DNA of 64,000 bases from CAZQEZ01 sp964592475 (lineage in GTDB: Bacteria > Bacteroidota > Bacteroidia > Cytophagales > Cyclobacteriaceae), in NCBI GenBank assembly GCA_964592475.1, contig CAZQEZ010000002.1, forward strand, positions 1-64,000, in the 5' to 3' direction. The notes beneath the pieces are model-generated. The model saw only the letters and a program-made list of their open reading frames with translations, was not told the origin of the DNA and did not search any database. Positions 52,483-62,155 of this stretch are shown here, piece by piece (within the stretch, counting starts at the first letter, position 1; each line of letters begins with the position of its first letter). The position numbers and the translations under genes were made by a program.

Positions 52483-54078
52483 TTAATTCAAAGGAATATT
52501 AAATACTGTAGAAGGCATTCTTACCGTTTCGGTTTGCCCTCTAAAGTTCATCCTTTGTACTCTTTTTACTTCAATTACAATTCTATCACCAGGTCTTGCC
52601 TTTGCTGCAATAGAACTTAAGTTTATAGTTGGACCATTGGCATTCATGGTTGCTACAGGCCTTGAACCTCTACCTAAGAACACATCATAAGATGTAACTC
52701 TATATCTGGCATCTTTTGGCAGGAACTGTGCAAAGCTTTCATCTGGCACAGCATCCAAAGTAATAGAACGTGGGCCTGGCGCATTTACACCAACTTTTTG
52801 GTCTATTGCTCTACCACCTGATTTAGGCACGATGGTTGGCAATGGAATGCCTCTTACACCAAATTTTTCAGAACCAATGAAGGTACCACCACTACTCACA
52901 CTCAAAGTTACTGCTCTAGCGTTAGGCACTAGCGTTACTATACCTTTTTTACTACCTGGAATAGCGGTTGCCCCTTTGGCCGAGAAAGATGGGTTGTAAA
53001 CAGAACCTAAAGCTGGAACCTGCACGTTCAACTCATTACCACAATTTAAATAAAGAGCCTGAACCGAAGCCGATTGAATCTGAATTACTGGCTTGGCCAC
53101 GAAATATTCAATCTCCTGACGGAACGTACTGTCTACACCTGTTGGTAATTTCATGGTAATTGCAGCGCTAAATGATTTCTTTGACAAACCTTCAGAGTCA
53201 TAAGAACCACCAGATGCAGTGAATTCAACTTTACCTTTACCAGCTTCTACCGGAATGCTTTTGCCATCTACTGACATTGTAGGAGTAATACCTGACGAAG
53301 ATGCAGCAATAAACATTTCAGCTTCGTATTTAGTACCTGCAGCTATTACATTTGACTTAGCACGAACCATAGGTTCAATTTTGTCAAACTTTACATCGCC
53401 AGCACCTACTCTACGAGCTAAATTCTCTAAAGCCCGACTTTCGTAAGCCATAATCTCCGTTTGAAACTGGCTAATGGTAGCTAAACATGCAGCAACGGGA
53501 GCATCAGAAAATTGTAGCGTAGCAAAATCTTTACGCTTTTGTTCCTTATTGTCTTTGTAGATAGGATGGTCTTTACCATCATATGCCAAAATGGGGAAAT
53601 TTTCTTCACCATCAAACAACTGATTGAGGAACTGAGGATAATCGTTTAATTTTTTCTTCAGTTCTTTTCCATTTTTGCCACCTTTTTGTTTTACCATCAG
53701 GTTAGCAACTACATCCGTATTTTGCGCATCTGTAGGATGACCATTTTCATCTTTACCGCCGGCTACTTCATATATTTCTTCTTTTATACCATTGGTATAA
53801 TCGATTACAGCCTGCGTAGCTTCTCTTACTTGTTGGGCAGTATTCAATACTTTAACGTCCTTATCGCGATTACCGGCATCATCCACAGCTTTTTCAATTC
53901 TGCTCACGATACCAGCATTCTTAACACCATTTTCAGAAACCTGTCTTTCCAAACTTTCATTCAAGTAGATAAATTTGAGAAGAGTTTCACTACTAACGTT
54001 AAGCGCTAAAAGAGCCGTAAGCACTAAATACATCATCCCAATCATCTTTTGTCTTGGGGTTTCCTTGCCTCCAGCCAT
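52483..54078 (-). CDS. gldM: Gliding motility / type IX secretion motor protein GldM (PorM)
   Basis: 531 residues. The N-terminus MAGGKETPRQKMIGMMYLVLTALLALNVSSE is the single transmembrane helix that pairs with GldL. A helical periplasmic domain (about 35-225) and three beta-rich domains (AMVRAKSNVIAAGTKYEAEMFIAA ... PALGSVYNPSFSAKGAT ... APGPRSITLDAVPDESFAQFLPKDARYRVT) follow. GldLM uses proton motive force to rotate and drive secretion and gliding. It lies 40 nt after gldL. Confidence 0.96.
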   Translation of the reverse strand: MAGGKETPRQKMIGMMYLVLTALLALNVSSETLLKFIYLNESLERQVSENGVKNAGIVSRIEKAVDDAGNRDKDVKVLNTAQQVREATQAVIDYTNGIKEEIYEVAGGKDENGHPTDAQNTDVVANLMVKQKGGKNGKELKKKLNDYPQFLNQLFDGEENFPILAYDGKDHPIYKDNKEQKRKDFATLQFSDAPVAACLATISQFQTEIMAYESRALENLARRVGAGDVKFDKIEPMVRAKSNVIAAGTKYEAEMFIAASSSGITPTMSVDGKSIPVEAGKGKVEFTASGGSYDSEGLSKKSFSAAITMKLPTGVDSTFRQEIEYFVAKPVIQIQSASVQALYLNCGNELNVQVPALGSVYNPSFSAKGATAIPGSKKGIVTLVPNARAVTLSVSSGGTFIGSEKFGVRGIPLPTIVPKSGGRAIDQKVGVNAPGPRSITLDAVPDESFAQFLPKDARYRVTSYDVFLGRGSRPVATMNANGPTINLSSIAAKARPGDRIVIEVKRVQRMNFRGQTETVRMPSTVFNIPLN

Positions 54079-54118
54079 ATCTTAAAATCGTTTAATTTTT
54101 AAAAATAATTAATTAAAA

Positions 54119-55030
54119 TTAACCTTTCATGGCAGTAAGCATGCTACCATATACACGGTTGAGAGATGATAAGTTAGAAGTTAACTTGTTAATTTCATCT
54201 TTCATTTGCTCGGTATCTTTAGTGGCACCGGCCATACTTTCCAAAGCAGTGGTCAAGTTAGAATAAAACTTGTTCATCGCTTTTAAGTGGCTATTTGCAT
54301 CTTGCAATTCCATTTCATAAACAGCATTTAAAGCACCGAGATTTTTAGTGATATTCTGCACTTGGGCATGGTATTCTTTGGTATCTTTAAACGTGTTACT
54401 CAATTCTTCAGAGGCTGTTCTGGAAGCATTGCCCAGCTCAGTCATGGTTTGCTTTGAAGAATTTGATATATCAGTTATCGCACTTTTAGAAACATTGGCC
54501 ATTTCGGTTAAGATATGAGCCGAGTTTTCGTAAGATTTTTTCATTTGCATTACTGAACCGGTGGCTGCTTTTACATTATTGGCATACTCGTTAGTTGCCA
54601 TGGCAGCATCACCTAGTGTTGACATGCGGGCTACAGATTCTGATAACCTTCTCATTCCATTGCCTAAGCTATCTACTAATTCAGGGCCAATTCTACCACT
54701 TTCAAGCATAGCATCTAGTTTGCGGCTAGTTGAGTCGCCTGAACCTTGTTGAGGTCGCATACGAGCTTTTTGTGGAGGACCATCATAATCTTCTGATAAT
54801 TCAGGATAAACTTTTGTCCAATCTGGTTCCGGATGCTTAGGTTCAAATGCACTTAGGAAGAAAATTACTGCCTCAGTTAATAGTCCTAATGTAAGCATTA
54901 ACCCTGCACCTTCTATGTGCTGAATTTTAAATAAAGCTCCAATAATTACAACGGACGCACCGATACCATAAATCTTTGGCATAAGGGTTCCAAATAGAAG
55001 CTCTGAAAAACCACCTTTTTTTCTGCTCAT
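54119..55030 (-). CDS. gldL: Gliding motility / type IX secretion motor protein GldL (PorL)
   Basis: 303 residues. Two transmembrane helices at the start (LMPKIYGIGASVVIIGALFKI and GAGLMLTLGLLTEAVIFFLSAFEP, with the functionally important Glu in the second) are followed by a soluble part with long coiled coils (about 110-300), rich in Ser, Thr and Ala. It forms the pentameric stator-like ring around two GldM helices. It is 59 nt downstream of gldK and upstream of gldM. Confidence 0.95.
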   Translation of the reverse strand: MSRKKGGFSELLFGTLMPKIYGIGASVVIIGALFKIQHIEGAGLMLTLGLLTEAVIFFLSAFEPKHPEPDWTKVYPELSEDYDGPPQKARMRPQQGSGDSTSRKLDAMLESGRIGPELVDSLGNGMRRLSESVARMSTLGDAAMATNEYANNVKAATGSVMQMKKSYENSAHILTEMANVSKSAITDISNSSKQTMTELGNASRTASEELSNTFKDTKEYHAQVQNITKNLGALNAVYEMELQDANSHLKAMNKFYSNLTTALESMAGATKDTEQMKDEINKLTSNLSSLNRVYGSMLTAMKG

Positions 55031-55088
55031 GTTTTTACTTTTTTAGTTGAATGAAATAATTACACTTATGAAATAAATAATAATATAG

Positions 55089-56129
55089 TTAAAATTCTGT
55101 ACCTGCAGACCTACCCAAATAAGTCATTGCGCAACGGAAACCTATAAATGCCCTGGTTGAATCTTTGTATTCAAAATCACGGGTACCTGTTTCCAAAAAG
55201 TAAGCAACGTCTTTCCAGGATCCACCACGAATAATTTTACGAGGTTCGTTTTCATCGAAATAAGTAGGGTTCAAGTCCCAAACTAATGTATAGGACGCTG
55301 GATGGTAGGCATCTTCACACCACTCGGACACGTTACCTGACATATCGTAAAGGCCATAGTCGTTGGAGAAGAATGAATTTACGGGTGCTGTATACTGGAA
55401 TCCATCATCATAATAGTTTCCACGGCCAGGTTTGAAATTAGCTAGCATACAACCTTTAGCATTTCTAATGTATGGGTTACCCCATGGATATTTGGCCATA
55501 TCTCGACCTCCTCGTGAAGCGTATTCCCATTCAGCTTCCGATGGAAGTCTGAAATCAGGCATTGGCCATTCTCCTTTTCCATATCGGAAATCGTTAAGGA
55601 AAGAAGTACGCCAGCGAGCAAAATATTTTGCTGCATCCCAAGACACACCCACAGCCGGGTAATTGTCAAATGCAGGGTGAGAGTAATAATAAACCATCAT
55701 CGGATCGCCCATGTGATAAGCAAAATCTTTAACCCAAACGGTTGTATCGGGATAAAGCTCTGTCATGATATAATCACGACCTAACACGGTAAGGGAATCC
55801 ATAAGCATGGCATCAACGAATTGTCGGTATTCGTTGTTGGTAATTTCGGTATCATCCATATAGAAGCTACCTATTGTTACCTGCTTATTAAAGTTGATTT
55901 GACTATGAGCCACATCTTCATCAGCTTGACCCATGTGAAAAGTTCCGGCGGGAATCGGCACCATACCATAAGGTATAATTTGCGTCCAACCTTCTCTGCC
56001 AGGCACCCCCAGCAAGTTTCCTTGGTAGTCGTCTCCACCACCACCACCAAGAAGCCCACAGCTTGTGGCGGAAAATAAGACCATAACGAAGACAAGAATC
56101 GTCTTCAACGATACAACAAATTTATTCAT
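55089..56129 (-). CDS. gldK: Gliding motility / type IX secretion lipoprotein GldK (PorK)
   Basis: 346 residues with a lipoprotein signal (FSATSC, Cys24). The body is an FGE-sulfatase-like domain: PIPAGTFHMGQADEDVAHSQINFNKQVTIGSFYMDDTEITNNEYRQFV, WDAAKYFARWRTSF, RLPSEAEWEYASRGG, DMSGNVSEWCEDAYH and IIRGGSWKDV ... GFRCAM. The cysteine pair needed for formylglycine generation is lacking, as in other GldK. It forms the outer-membrane-attached ring with GldN. It follows porP after a 221-bp gap that may contain its own promoter. Confidence 0.95.
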   Translation of the reverse strand: MNKFVVSLKTILVFVMVLFSATSCGLLGGGGGDDYQGNLLGVPGREGWTQIIPYGMVPIPAGTFHMGQADEDVAHSQINFNKQVTIGSFYMDDTEITNNEYRQFVDAMLMDSLTVLGRDYIMTELYPDTTVWVKDFAYHMGDPMMVYYYSHPAFDNYPAVGVSWDAAKYFARWRTSFLNDFRYGKGEWPMPDFRLPSEAEWEYASRGGRDMAKYPWGNPYIRNAKGCMLANFKPGRGNYYDDGFQYTAPVNSFFSNDYGLYDMSGNVSEWCEDAYHPASYTLVWDLNPTYFDENEPRKIIRGGSWKDVAYFLETGTRDFEYKDSTRAFIGFRCAMTYLGRSAGTEF

Positions 56130-56198
56130 AACACACCTGTTTACTTAATATTGAATAACTCAAATATTTTTAAATAATTTCCTATTTTAACAGAGACT

Positions 56199-56206
56199 CA
56201 AATTTA
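56199..56206 (-). promoter_or_regulatory. Possible -7 box upstream of gldK
   Basis: The minus strand reads TAAATTTG, matching TAnnTTTG, about 70 nt before the gldK start in the 221-bp porP-gldK gap. No clear TTTG lies 19-21 bp upstream, so the evidence is weak. Confidence 0.25.
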
Positions 56207-56350
56207 CGGCTATCTTTTTTTACTTTCTTTTCTAATACTCATAAAAACTGTGATGTGTAAGTTTTATTGCAAAAGTTTAATAAAGATTTTACCAATAATT
56301 TAAGTCAAACATCATACATAACACAACATAACTCCCTCGTAAACAGCAAA

Positions 56351-57310
56351 TTAATGCCTAAAACGAGGAGTTCTTATCACTTTCTTTCCCTCTCCGGATA
56401 CTACAGGTAATGAGTAATTAAGCATCACCTCATGTGATGAAAATTGCTTAGCTTCCTGTGCTATTACTATATAGTCAAACGCGTAACCGATTCGTAATGA
56501 ATTATCTTTAAATAAACTATAACCTAACATTGCTACCGCCGCTTCTGATTGGCGGAATGAAAGTCCTCCCCAGAATTTTTCACGGTAAGTTCCTATTACC
56601 CCCAGCTCAAATTGATAAGAATTTAAATCTGATTTTACTAAAATAGAAGGCGTTAGCGTAATATCGTAAGTAAATTCATAATCATAACCAGCGGAAAAAT
56701 AAAGATGGTTTGCAAGGGGCGACCTGGTTTGTTCGGTTCCCCAATCAAATTCCGACTCTAATAGATGTGAAAAACTCAAACCTAAAAAATACTTTTCTGC
56801 CTGATAAAATACACCGGCAGAAAGATCGGGTCTGATATCTGTAGGTCGTCCAAAAACTAACAGTGGATCATTCTCGTCATTTGCTCTATACTTATCTTTA
56901 TCTATGGATTGTGCTACCATACCGGCTCTTATTCCAAAACTCATTTTGGCTTCATTTATATCTAAATGATAGGCATAGCTAACCTGACCCTGCAAATTAT
57001 TCAAAGATCCAAGATTATCATTTACAATATGAACCCCAAAACCACTTCTGATTCTTAATATTGGTGTACTTAAACTAAGAACTTGAGTATTAGGAGCTCC
57101 TCCTGAGGCATCTAGCGTGGGGTTATACCCTAGCCATTGGCTCCTGGTAATTAACGTAATATTTGTAACACCTTCTACTCCCGCGTAAGCAGGGTTGTAA
57201 AATAACATGGCATTATTGTACATACTAAATGATGCATCCTGTTGAGCCCTGGTGGTTACCCCCCAAAGCAAAAACAATATTAATAATGGGAATATTTTTT
57301 TTACCTTCAT
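56351..57310 (-). CDS. porP: PorP/SprF family type IX secretion membrane protein
   Basis: 319 residues with a signal peptide (IFPLLILFLLWGVTTRAQ). QDASFSMYNNAMLFYNPAYAGVEGVTNITLITRSQWLGY is the family signature, followed by beta-strand-rich sequence and a terminal strand. It is an outer membrane protein that anchors or exports adhesins and interacts with GldK. Its position directly before gldK is the conserved place of PorP. The gene starts 120 nt after hemD. Confidence 0.92.
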   Translation of the reverse strand: MKVKKIFPLLILFLLWGVTTRAQQDASFSMYNNAMLFYNPAYAGVEGVTNITLITRSQWLGYNPTLDASGGAPNTQVLSLSTPILRIRSGFGVHIVNDNLGSLNNLQGQVSYAYHLDINEAKMSFGIRAGMVAQSIDKDKYRANDENDPLLVFGRPTDIRPDLSAGVFYQAEKYFLGLSFSHLLESEFDWGTEQTRSPLANHLYFSAGYDYEFTYDITLTPSILVKSDLNSYQFELGVIGTYREKFWGGLSFRQSEAAVAMLGYSLFKDNSLRIGYAFDYIVIAQEAKQFSSHEVMLNYSLPVVSGEGKKVIRTPRFRH

Positions 57311-57430
57311 GCTTAACTGTAACTTACCAATTATTTCAAACCCTGAATTTACAGATTTTAATCGACATTTGCCAGCAATTGCTATCGTTTAAATACCTAT
57401 ATGTAATTAAATTTATGTTATTACAAATTT

Positions 57431-58210
57431 TTACTTATCGATACCATTTGCTTTTCTTATATATAGTTCCAATGCACCTGTCATAGAAGGAGCATTAGGC
57501 AAAGGTGCTTCAATATCTAGTATAAGTCCCGCTTCTTCTACGGCCTTTGAAGTAGTAGGGCCAAATGCTGCTATCCTGGTATTGTTTTGTTCGAAGTCAG
57601 GGAAATTAGCATATAAAGAACTAATACCGGAAGGGCTAAAGAAAGCTATAATATCATAATTTACATCTGCCAGATCTGATAAATCGCTAGCTACAGTACG
57701 ATATATGGTTACTTCTGTAAATTTGAAATTATTCTTTTCCAGAAAGTCGGGAATATCATTTTTTCTTATATTGGAACACGGAAAAATGTATTTTTCGTCT
57801 TTGTGTTTCTTTAAAATCTCAATTAAATCGGCGGCCGTACGAGAACCTGTAAATATTTTTCTTTTCCTAATGGTAATGTACTTTTGCAAATAGTAGGATG
57901 TTTGCTCCGACACACAGAAATATTTCATTTCAGGTGGTACTTCAACTCTGGTCTCTTTGCATAACCGAAAAAAGTGGTCGACAGCATTTCTACTGGTAAA
58001 GATCACAGCTGTATGATTTAAAACATCCACTTTTTGTTGTCTAAAACCTTTCGCCGTAACTGGTTCTATTTGTATAAAAGGTCTAAAATCCACCGTAAGT
58101 TTATACTTTTCCTTTAGCATTCGATACGGTGATTTTTCTCCTTGTGGCTCTGGCTGCGACACCAGAATGCTGTTCACTTTAAGTAATCTTTCCTTTTCTG
58201 TTTTAATCAT
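57431..58210 (-). CDS. hemD: Uroporphyrinogen-III synthase
   Basis: 259 residues. The family is poorly conserved, but the bilobed pattern is visible: KVNSILVSQPEPQGEKSPYRML, TAVIFTSRNAVDHFF, then IFPCSNIRKNDIPDFL and the second-lobe IIAFFSPSGISSLYANFP ... RIAAFGPTTSKAVEEAGL, ending with a helix (PSMTGALELYI). The TxKAxxxxGxxxxxxAxxPxxxxxxxAL-like segment is typical. It closes the porphyrin ring in heme synthesis. It is normally placed next to DUF4271 and the gld genes in Bacteroidota. Confidence 0.88.
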   Translation of the reverse strand: MIKTEKERLLKVNSILVSQPEPQGEKSPYRMLKEKYKLTVDFRPFIQIEPVTAKGFRQQKVDVLNHTAVIFTSRNAVDHFFRLCKETRVEVPPEMKYFCVSEQTSYYLQKYITIRKRKIFTGSRTAADLIEILKKHKDEKYIFPCSNIRKNDIPDFLEKNNFKFTEVTIYRTVASDLSDLADVNYDIIAFFSPSGISSLYANFPDFEQNNTRIAAFGPTTSKAVEEAGLILDIEAPLPNAPSMTGALELYIRKANGIDK

Positions 58211-58252
58211 AGCAACCCAATCTAAATATCCTAACGACTATTTTTTTATAAT

Positions 58253-59419
58253 TTATATATCTAAAATAAATTTTAAGCCAATTATTAAAGGAAGAAATTC
58301 TGTACTGCAAAGATATGCAAATAAGTAAAAATTTTTAAAAGACGAAGAACGCATAAATTTGAAAAACAGTAGTAATACCCTAATAATTAAAAAAGCTATT
58401 GCAAAATTGATAAAAATTTGATGGTTTTTGCCGATATCTACTTCAAAACCAAGATAAATAATACATAATACCACAAATAGAAAAGCAAAAAATATTTTCG
58501 ACATTCTCAAATATTCAAGGTAATGACGGTTGATTATTTCCCGCAAATCAAACAAACCTCCAATTAAGTTAATGATCCAATATTTTACTAAAAAGATCAA
58601 AAAGGCAATTGCAGAAAAGATAATCCATTGCCATATAGCACCATTTAAACTTTTAAAATCTAGTGGTTGATTGGATTCTTGAAATCCAATGATTACCATT
58701 ACCAGATATGCAATTAGAAAGCAATGCCCGAGTATAATAGCTATGTTGGTAGTATTAAATGCACGCCCTTTAAATGTATATTCTTCTCGAATATTTAATG
58801 AAAGGGTGTGAGAAATATCATAAAATGTTTTAAAACTGCGAGCATGAACATTGAGGAGAATCGTGTAAATTATTAATATAATTATCAATCCCAAGATGAA
58901 AAAATCTCTATAAGTATTTTGAGTTTTTCGCAATTCAAAATTTACTATATCAGCACTGAGGGTAGCTTCTATCCCCTTTTCATAAATGATATAAGAAGCC
59001 AGATTTTGCTTCCTTGAAGCAGGCTTATATATTGAAATAAAAATATTTTTACTGCCATATAAATTAATCAAACTATCGATAGGCCAGGTTATTATACTTG
59101 AAGAAGCGATTCTGATCAATTTTTGATTGATCCAAATTGATGATTCAGGAACTAGTTGTAAATATAGATGGTAGTCTTGATATTCAGGCAATGGAAGATG
59201 AAAATGAACGGCAGCTACCTTATCCATATCCTGGATCAACGGCAAATACTCATCTTCATTTTCATGATAATATAGCCAGTCTTCGCTTAAATCTTTAATA
59301 GTCTCGTGCTCAGTTGATTGAGTGTTACCGTCAATTGGCAACAAAAACATTAGTACTATTAGCCAAAAGGATTTACAGTAGTTCAAGTTTCCGGTTGATT
59401 TAAAAGTAAATTCCTCCAA
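58253..59419 (-). CDS. DUF4271 domain-containing membrane protein
   Basis: 388 residues from a TTG at 59419, though the leading bases TTGGAGGAA look more like a ribosome-binding site and the true start may be further on. The first 160 residues are exported (signal-like CKSFWLIVLMFLLPIDGNTQS) with a beta-rich domain. Six helices follow, with ADIVNFELRKTQNTYRDFFILGLIIILIIYTILLNVHARSFKTFYDISHTLSLNIREEYT and later REIINRHYLEYLRMSKIFF, both typical of DUF4271. Role unknown; it accompanies hemD and the T9SS genes in many Bacteroidota. Confidence 0.85.
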   Translation of the reverse strand: MEEFTFKSTGNLNYCKSFWLIVLMFLLPIDGNTQSTEHETIKDLSEDWLYYHENEDEYLPLIQDMDKVAAVHFHLPLPEYQDYHLYLQLVPESSIWINQKLIRIASSSIITWPIDSLINLYGSKNIFISIYKPASRKQNLASYIIYEKGIEATLSADIVNFELRKTQNTYRDFFILGLIIILIIYTILLNVHARSFKTFYDISHTLSLNIREEYTFKGRAFNTTNIAIILGHCFLIAYLVMVIIGFQESNQPLDFKSLNGAIWQWIIFSAIAFLIFLVKYWIINLIGGLFDLREIINRHYLEYLRMSKIFFAFLFVVLCIIYLGFEVDIGKNHQIFINFAIAFLIIRVLLLFFKFMRSSSFKNFYLFAYLCSTEFLPLIIGLKFILDI

Positions 59420-59617
59420 AATTCCTGATTTTCTGCGACTTAAATGAAATCAATTCAATAGTTTTTATTACATTCAACTTAAAAGTATCAGAAATCGTGT
59501 AATTAATGGACAATTTGAATTTACTTTATATTTATTCATCATAATAATGTAAATACTAAGCAAAATTGTATAATGGATGTTTCAAGTTAAGAAAATAATT
59601 TTATAAAAAACTAAAAA

Positions 59618-61843
59618 ATGGAAGCTAAAGCAACACATATCACACAAAAACAATATCATGTAAAGGGAATGTCGTGCGCGGCATGCGCAAGCAGTGTAGA
59701 AAGCATGCTGAAAGCTCAGCAAGGGGTTTCAAAAGCAAATGTAAATTTTGCTAACCATTCCGTCGCGGTTGCTTATGATGCAACTGCTGTGTCTCCAGGC
59801 CAACTTAAACAGACTTTGGATAAAATAGGGTATGAACTGGTGACAGAGTCAGTAGATGCAGCAGAAATGCAAGCAGAAAAAAAAACTACCTTAAAAAAAT
59901 TAAAAAAGAAACTCCTAAATGCTGCTGCTTTTTCTTTGCCGGTATTTGTTTTATCCATGTTTATGATTGAAATTCCTTTTAAAAATTGGGTCTTGTTACT
60001 ACTTTCCATTCCAGTAGTTTTTTATAGCGGTCGTGCATTTTATGTTAATGCCTGGAAAAAAATAAAACATGGAACCACTAATATGGATACTTTAATTGCA
60101 CTCGGAACAGGTGCAGCTTTTTTATTCAGCCTTTTCAATACTTTTTTTCCTGAGTATCTTTTACAATTTGGATTAGAACCTCATGTCTACTACGAATCGG
60201 CAGTTGTAATTATCACTTTAATATTATTTGGTAATTATATGGAAGAAAAAGCCAAAGACCGCACATCTACAGCCATAGAAAAGCTTATTGGGTTGCAACC
60301 GAGAGAAGCAAACCTGATTAAAAACGGAAATATAATTACTGTAGATGTTGATGAAGTAACTGTAGATGACATTTTACTAATAAAGCCCGGAGCAAAAATT
60401 CCTTTGGATGGAGTTGTGGTAAGTGGCAATTCTTATGTAGATGAAAGCATGGTAACCGGAGAACCCGAGCATGCAAGAAAGAAAGAAGGCGAAAAAGTAG
60501 TGGGTGGAACCATTAATCAAACAGGGAGCATGGAAGTGCGAGTAAATAAAGTGGGAGAAGACACCATGCTCTCCCGCATCATCAAAATGGTGCAGGATGC
60601 CCAGGGAAGTAAAGCGCCTGCTCAAAAGCTGGCAGACAAAATATCTTCCATATTTGTACCCATAGTTATTGCCATCGCGGTGGTAAGTTTCGCCATTTGG
60701 ATGATAGCTGGCCCAGGGTTTTCAACTGCATTCGTAGTATTGGTTACAGTGCTTATTATTGCTTGCCCATGCGCATTGGGCTTGGCTACACCTACAGCCA
60801 TTACAGTAGGAATTGGTAAAGGTGCCAATAACGGTATCTTGATAAAAGATGCAGAAGCACTGGAAAAAGTAAAAGATATAGATGTGCTTTTGGTGGATAA
60901 AACCGGTACTATTACTGAAGGAAAGCCTACCGTAGAAGATTTTATTGTAAGTAAAACTTGTGATGAAGAAGAGTTGCTAGAAGCTATATATTTGCTAGAG
61001 CAAAAATCGGAACACCCGTTGGCAAAATCCATTTTGGATCATTTGCAAGACCGGGAAATAAACACCGGGCAGCTTCAGCTGAAAGATTTTCAAAGTATCA
61101 CCGGAGAAGGAATAGAAGGAGGGATCGCCGAAAGCAAATACTTTATTGGAAGTATCGCTCGACTTAAAAACAATCAAGTGAAAGTAGACCAATCAATTGA
61201 GGCTGCGTTTAAAAGACTTGAACGTAGTAGCAAAACAATTGTAATTGTAACAAAGGACAATATACTGGTGGCTGCTATAAGCATTGATGACCAACTAAAA
61301 GCAAATGCGAAAGCTGCTATAGCTACTTTGCATAAAGAAAATATAAAAGTAATAATGGTAACCGGTGATAATGAAGGGGTGGCAAAAAGGATGGCTGACC
61401 AGGTAGGAATTGACCAGGTATATGCAGAGGTATTACCTGAGGAAAAATCTACACTAGTAGCCAAATTTCAGGAGGCAAATAAAAAAGTAGCCATGGCCGG
61501 AGATGGTATTAATGATGCACCGGCCCTGGCAAGAGCTGACGTTGGCATCGCCATGGGTTCAGGCACCGATATTGCTATTGAGTCGGCATCTCTTACTTTG
61601 GTAAAAGGCGATATTGGCAAAATAGCTCAAGCCATTCAATTAAGCCGTCAAACCAGCCGTACCATCAAAGAAAACCTTTTTTGGGCCTTTATTTATAATA
61701 TTATCACCATACCAGTAGCGGCGGGGATACTTTTCCCTTTTACAGGTTTTCTTTTAAACCCTATGATTGCTGGAGGTGCTATGGCTTTTAGTTCCGTATC
61801 GGTGGTATTGAATAGTTTACGACTTAAGCAGAAGAAGATATAA
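59618..61843 (+). CDS. copA: Copper-exporting P1B-type ATPase
   Basis: 741 residues. One heavy-metal-associated domain (about 12-78) has GMSCAAC (CxxC). Eight helices surround the actuator and nucleotide domains: ESMVTGEPEH, the intramembrane ACPCALG, DKTGT (phosphorylated Asp near 427), SEHPLAKSIL (HP motif), and MAGDGINDAPALARADVGIAMG. FIYNI (YN) in helix 7 and MAFSSVSVV (MxxSS) in helix 8 are the Cu(I)-site residues of P1B-1 pumps. It exports Cu(I) from the cytoplasm. A chaperone or CsoR/CueR-like regulator is not adjacent. Confidence 0.96.
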   Translation: MEAKATHITQKQYHVKGMSCAACASSVESMLKAQQGVSKANVNFANHSVAVAYDATAVSPGQLKQTLDKIGYELVTESVDAAEMQAEKKTTLKKLKKKLLNAAAFSLPVFVLSMFMIEIPFKNWVLLLLSIPVVFYSGRAFYVNAWKKIKHGTTNMDTLIALGTGAAFLFSLFNTFFPEYLLQFGLEPHVYYESAVVIITLILFGNYMEEKAKDRTSTAIEKLIGLQPREANLIKNGNIITVDVDEVTVDDILLIKPGAKIPLDGVVVSGNSYVDESMVTGEPEHARKKEGEKVVGGTINQTGSMEVRVNKVGEDTMLSRIIKMVQDAQGSKAPAQKLADKISSIFVPIVIAIAVVSFAIWMIAGPGFSTAFVVLVTVLIIACPCALGLATPTAITVGIGKGANNGILIKDAEALEKVKDIDVLLVDKTGTITEGKPTVEDFIVSKTCDEEELLEAIYLLEQKSEHPLAKSILDHLQDREINTGQLQLKDFQSITGEGIEGGIAESKYFIGSIARLKNNQVKVDQSIEAAFKRLERSSKTIVIVTKDNILVAAISIDDQLKANAKAAIATLHKENIKVIMVTGDNEGVAKRMADQVGIDQVYAEVLPEEKSTLVAKFQEANKKVAMAGDGINDAPALARADVGIAMGSGTDIAIESASLTLVKGDIGKIAQAIQLSRQTSRTIKENLFWAFIYNIITIPVAAGILFPFTGFLLNPMIAGGAMAFSSVSVVLNSLRLKQKKI

Positions 61844-62050
61844 AGTTTTACTAATTAAATGTAGAATGCCGGGAACTAAGCCTATGTAATCTATATCGGC
61901 AACGGTTTCGCCCGAACTTGTTTGTTGCACGTATGATAGATGGATTCAATTAATTTATTTTGAATCCAGATATTGCATTAATCATTTCCGATTCTGAAAA
62001 TAAAAAAGTTCAGGTTGAATCTATTTTTTTTTAAAATGAAGGGATTAAAT
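61844..62050. other. Intergenic region between copA and the terminator
   Basis: AT-rich sequence with one 9-bp inverted repeat at 61941-61949/61960-61968 (TGGATTCAA ... TTGAATCCA, 10-nt loop) not followed by a T run on either strand. A less AT-rich stretch at 61895-61940 reads partly open in the reverse direction (GETVADIDYIGLVPGIL) but without a start or clear homology; I do not call a gene. Confidence 0.5.
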
Positions 62051-62081
62051 AAAAACGACCTGTTTTTTGCAGGTCGTTTTT
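62051..62081. terminator. Bidirectional terminator between copA and the M1 peptidase gene
   Basis: AAAAACGACCTG (62051-62062) pairs with CAGGTCGTTTTT (62070-62081), a 12-bp stem with A and T runs. It serves the convergent genes copA and the aminopeptidase. Confidence 0.9.
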
Positions 62082-62155
62082 ATTTTGATAAAAGAATTTT
62101 ATTTAATGGGATTTACTTTAATGAATGGTGAGTAATAAAAGCATGAAAATTGATT

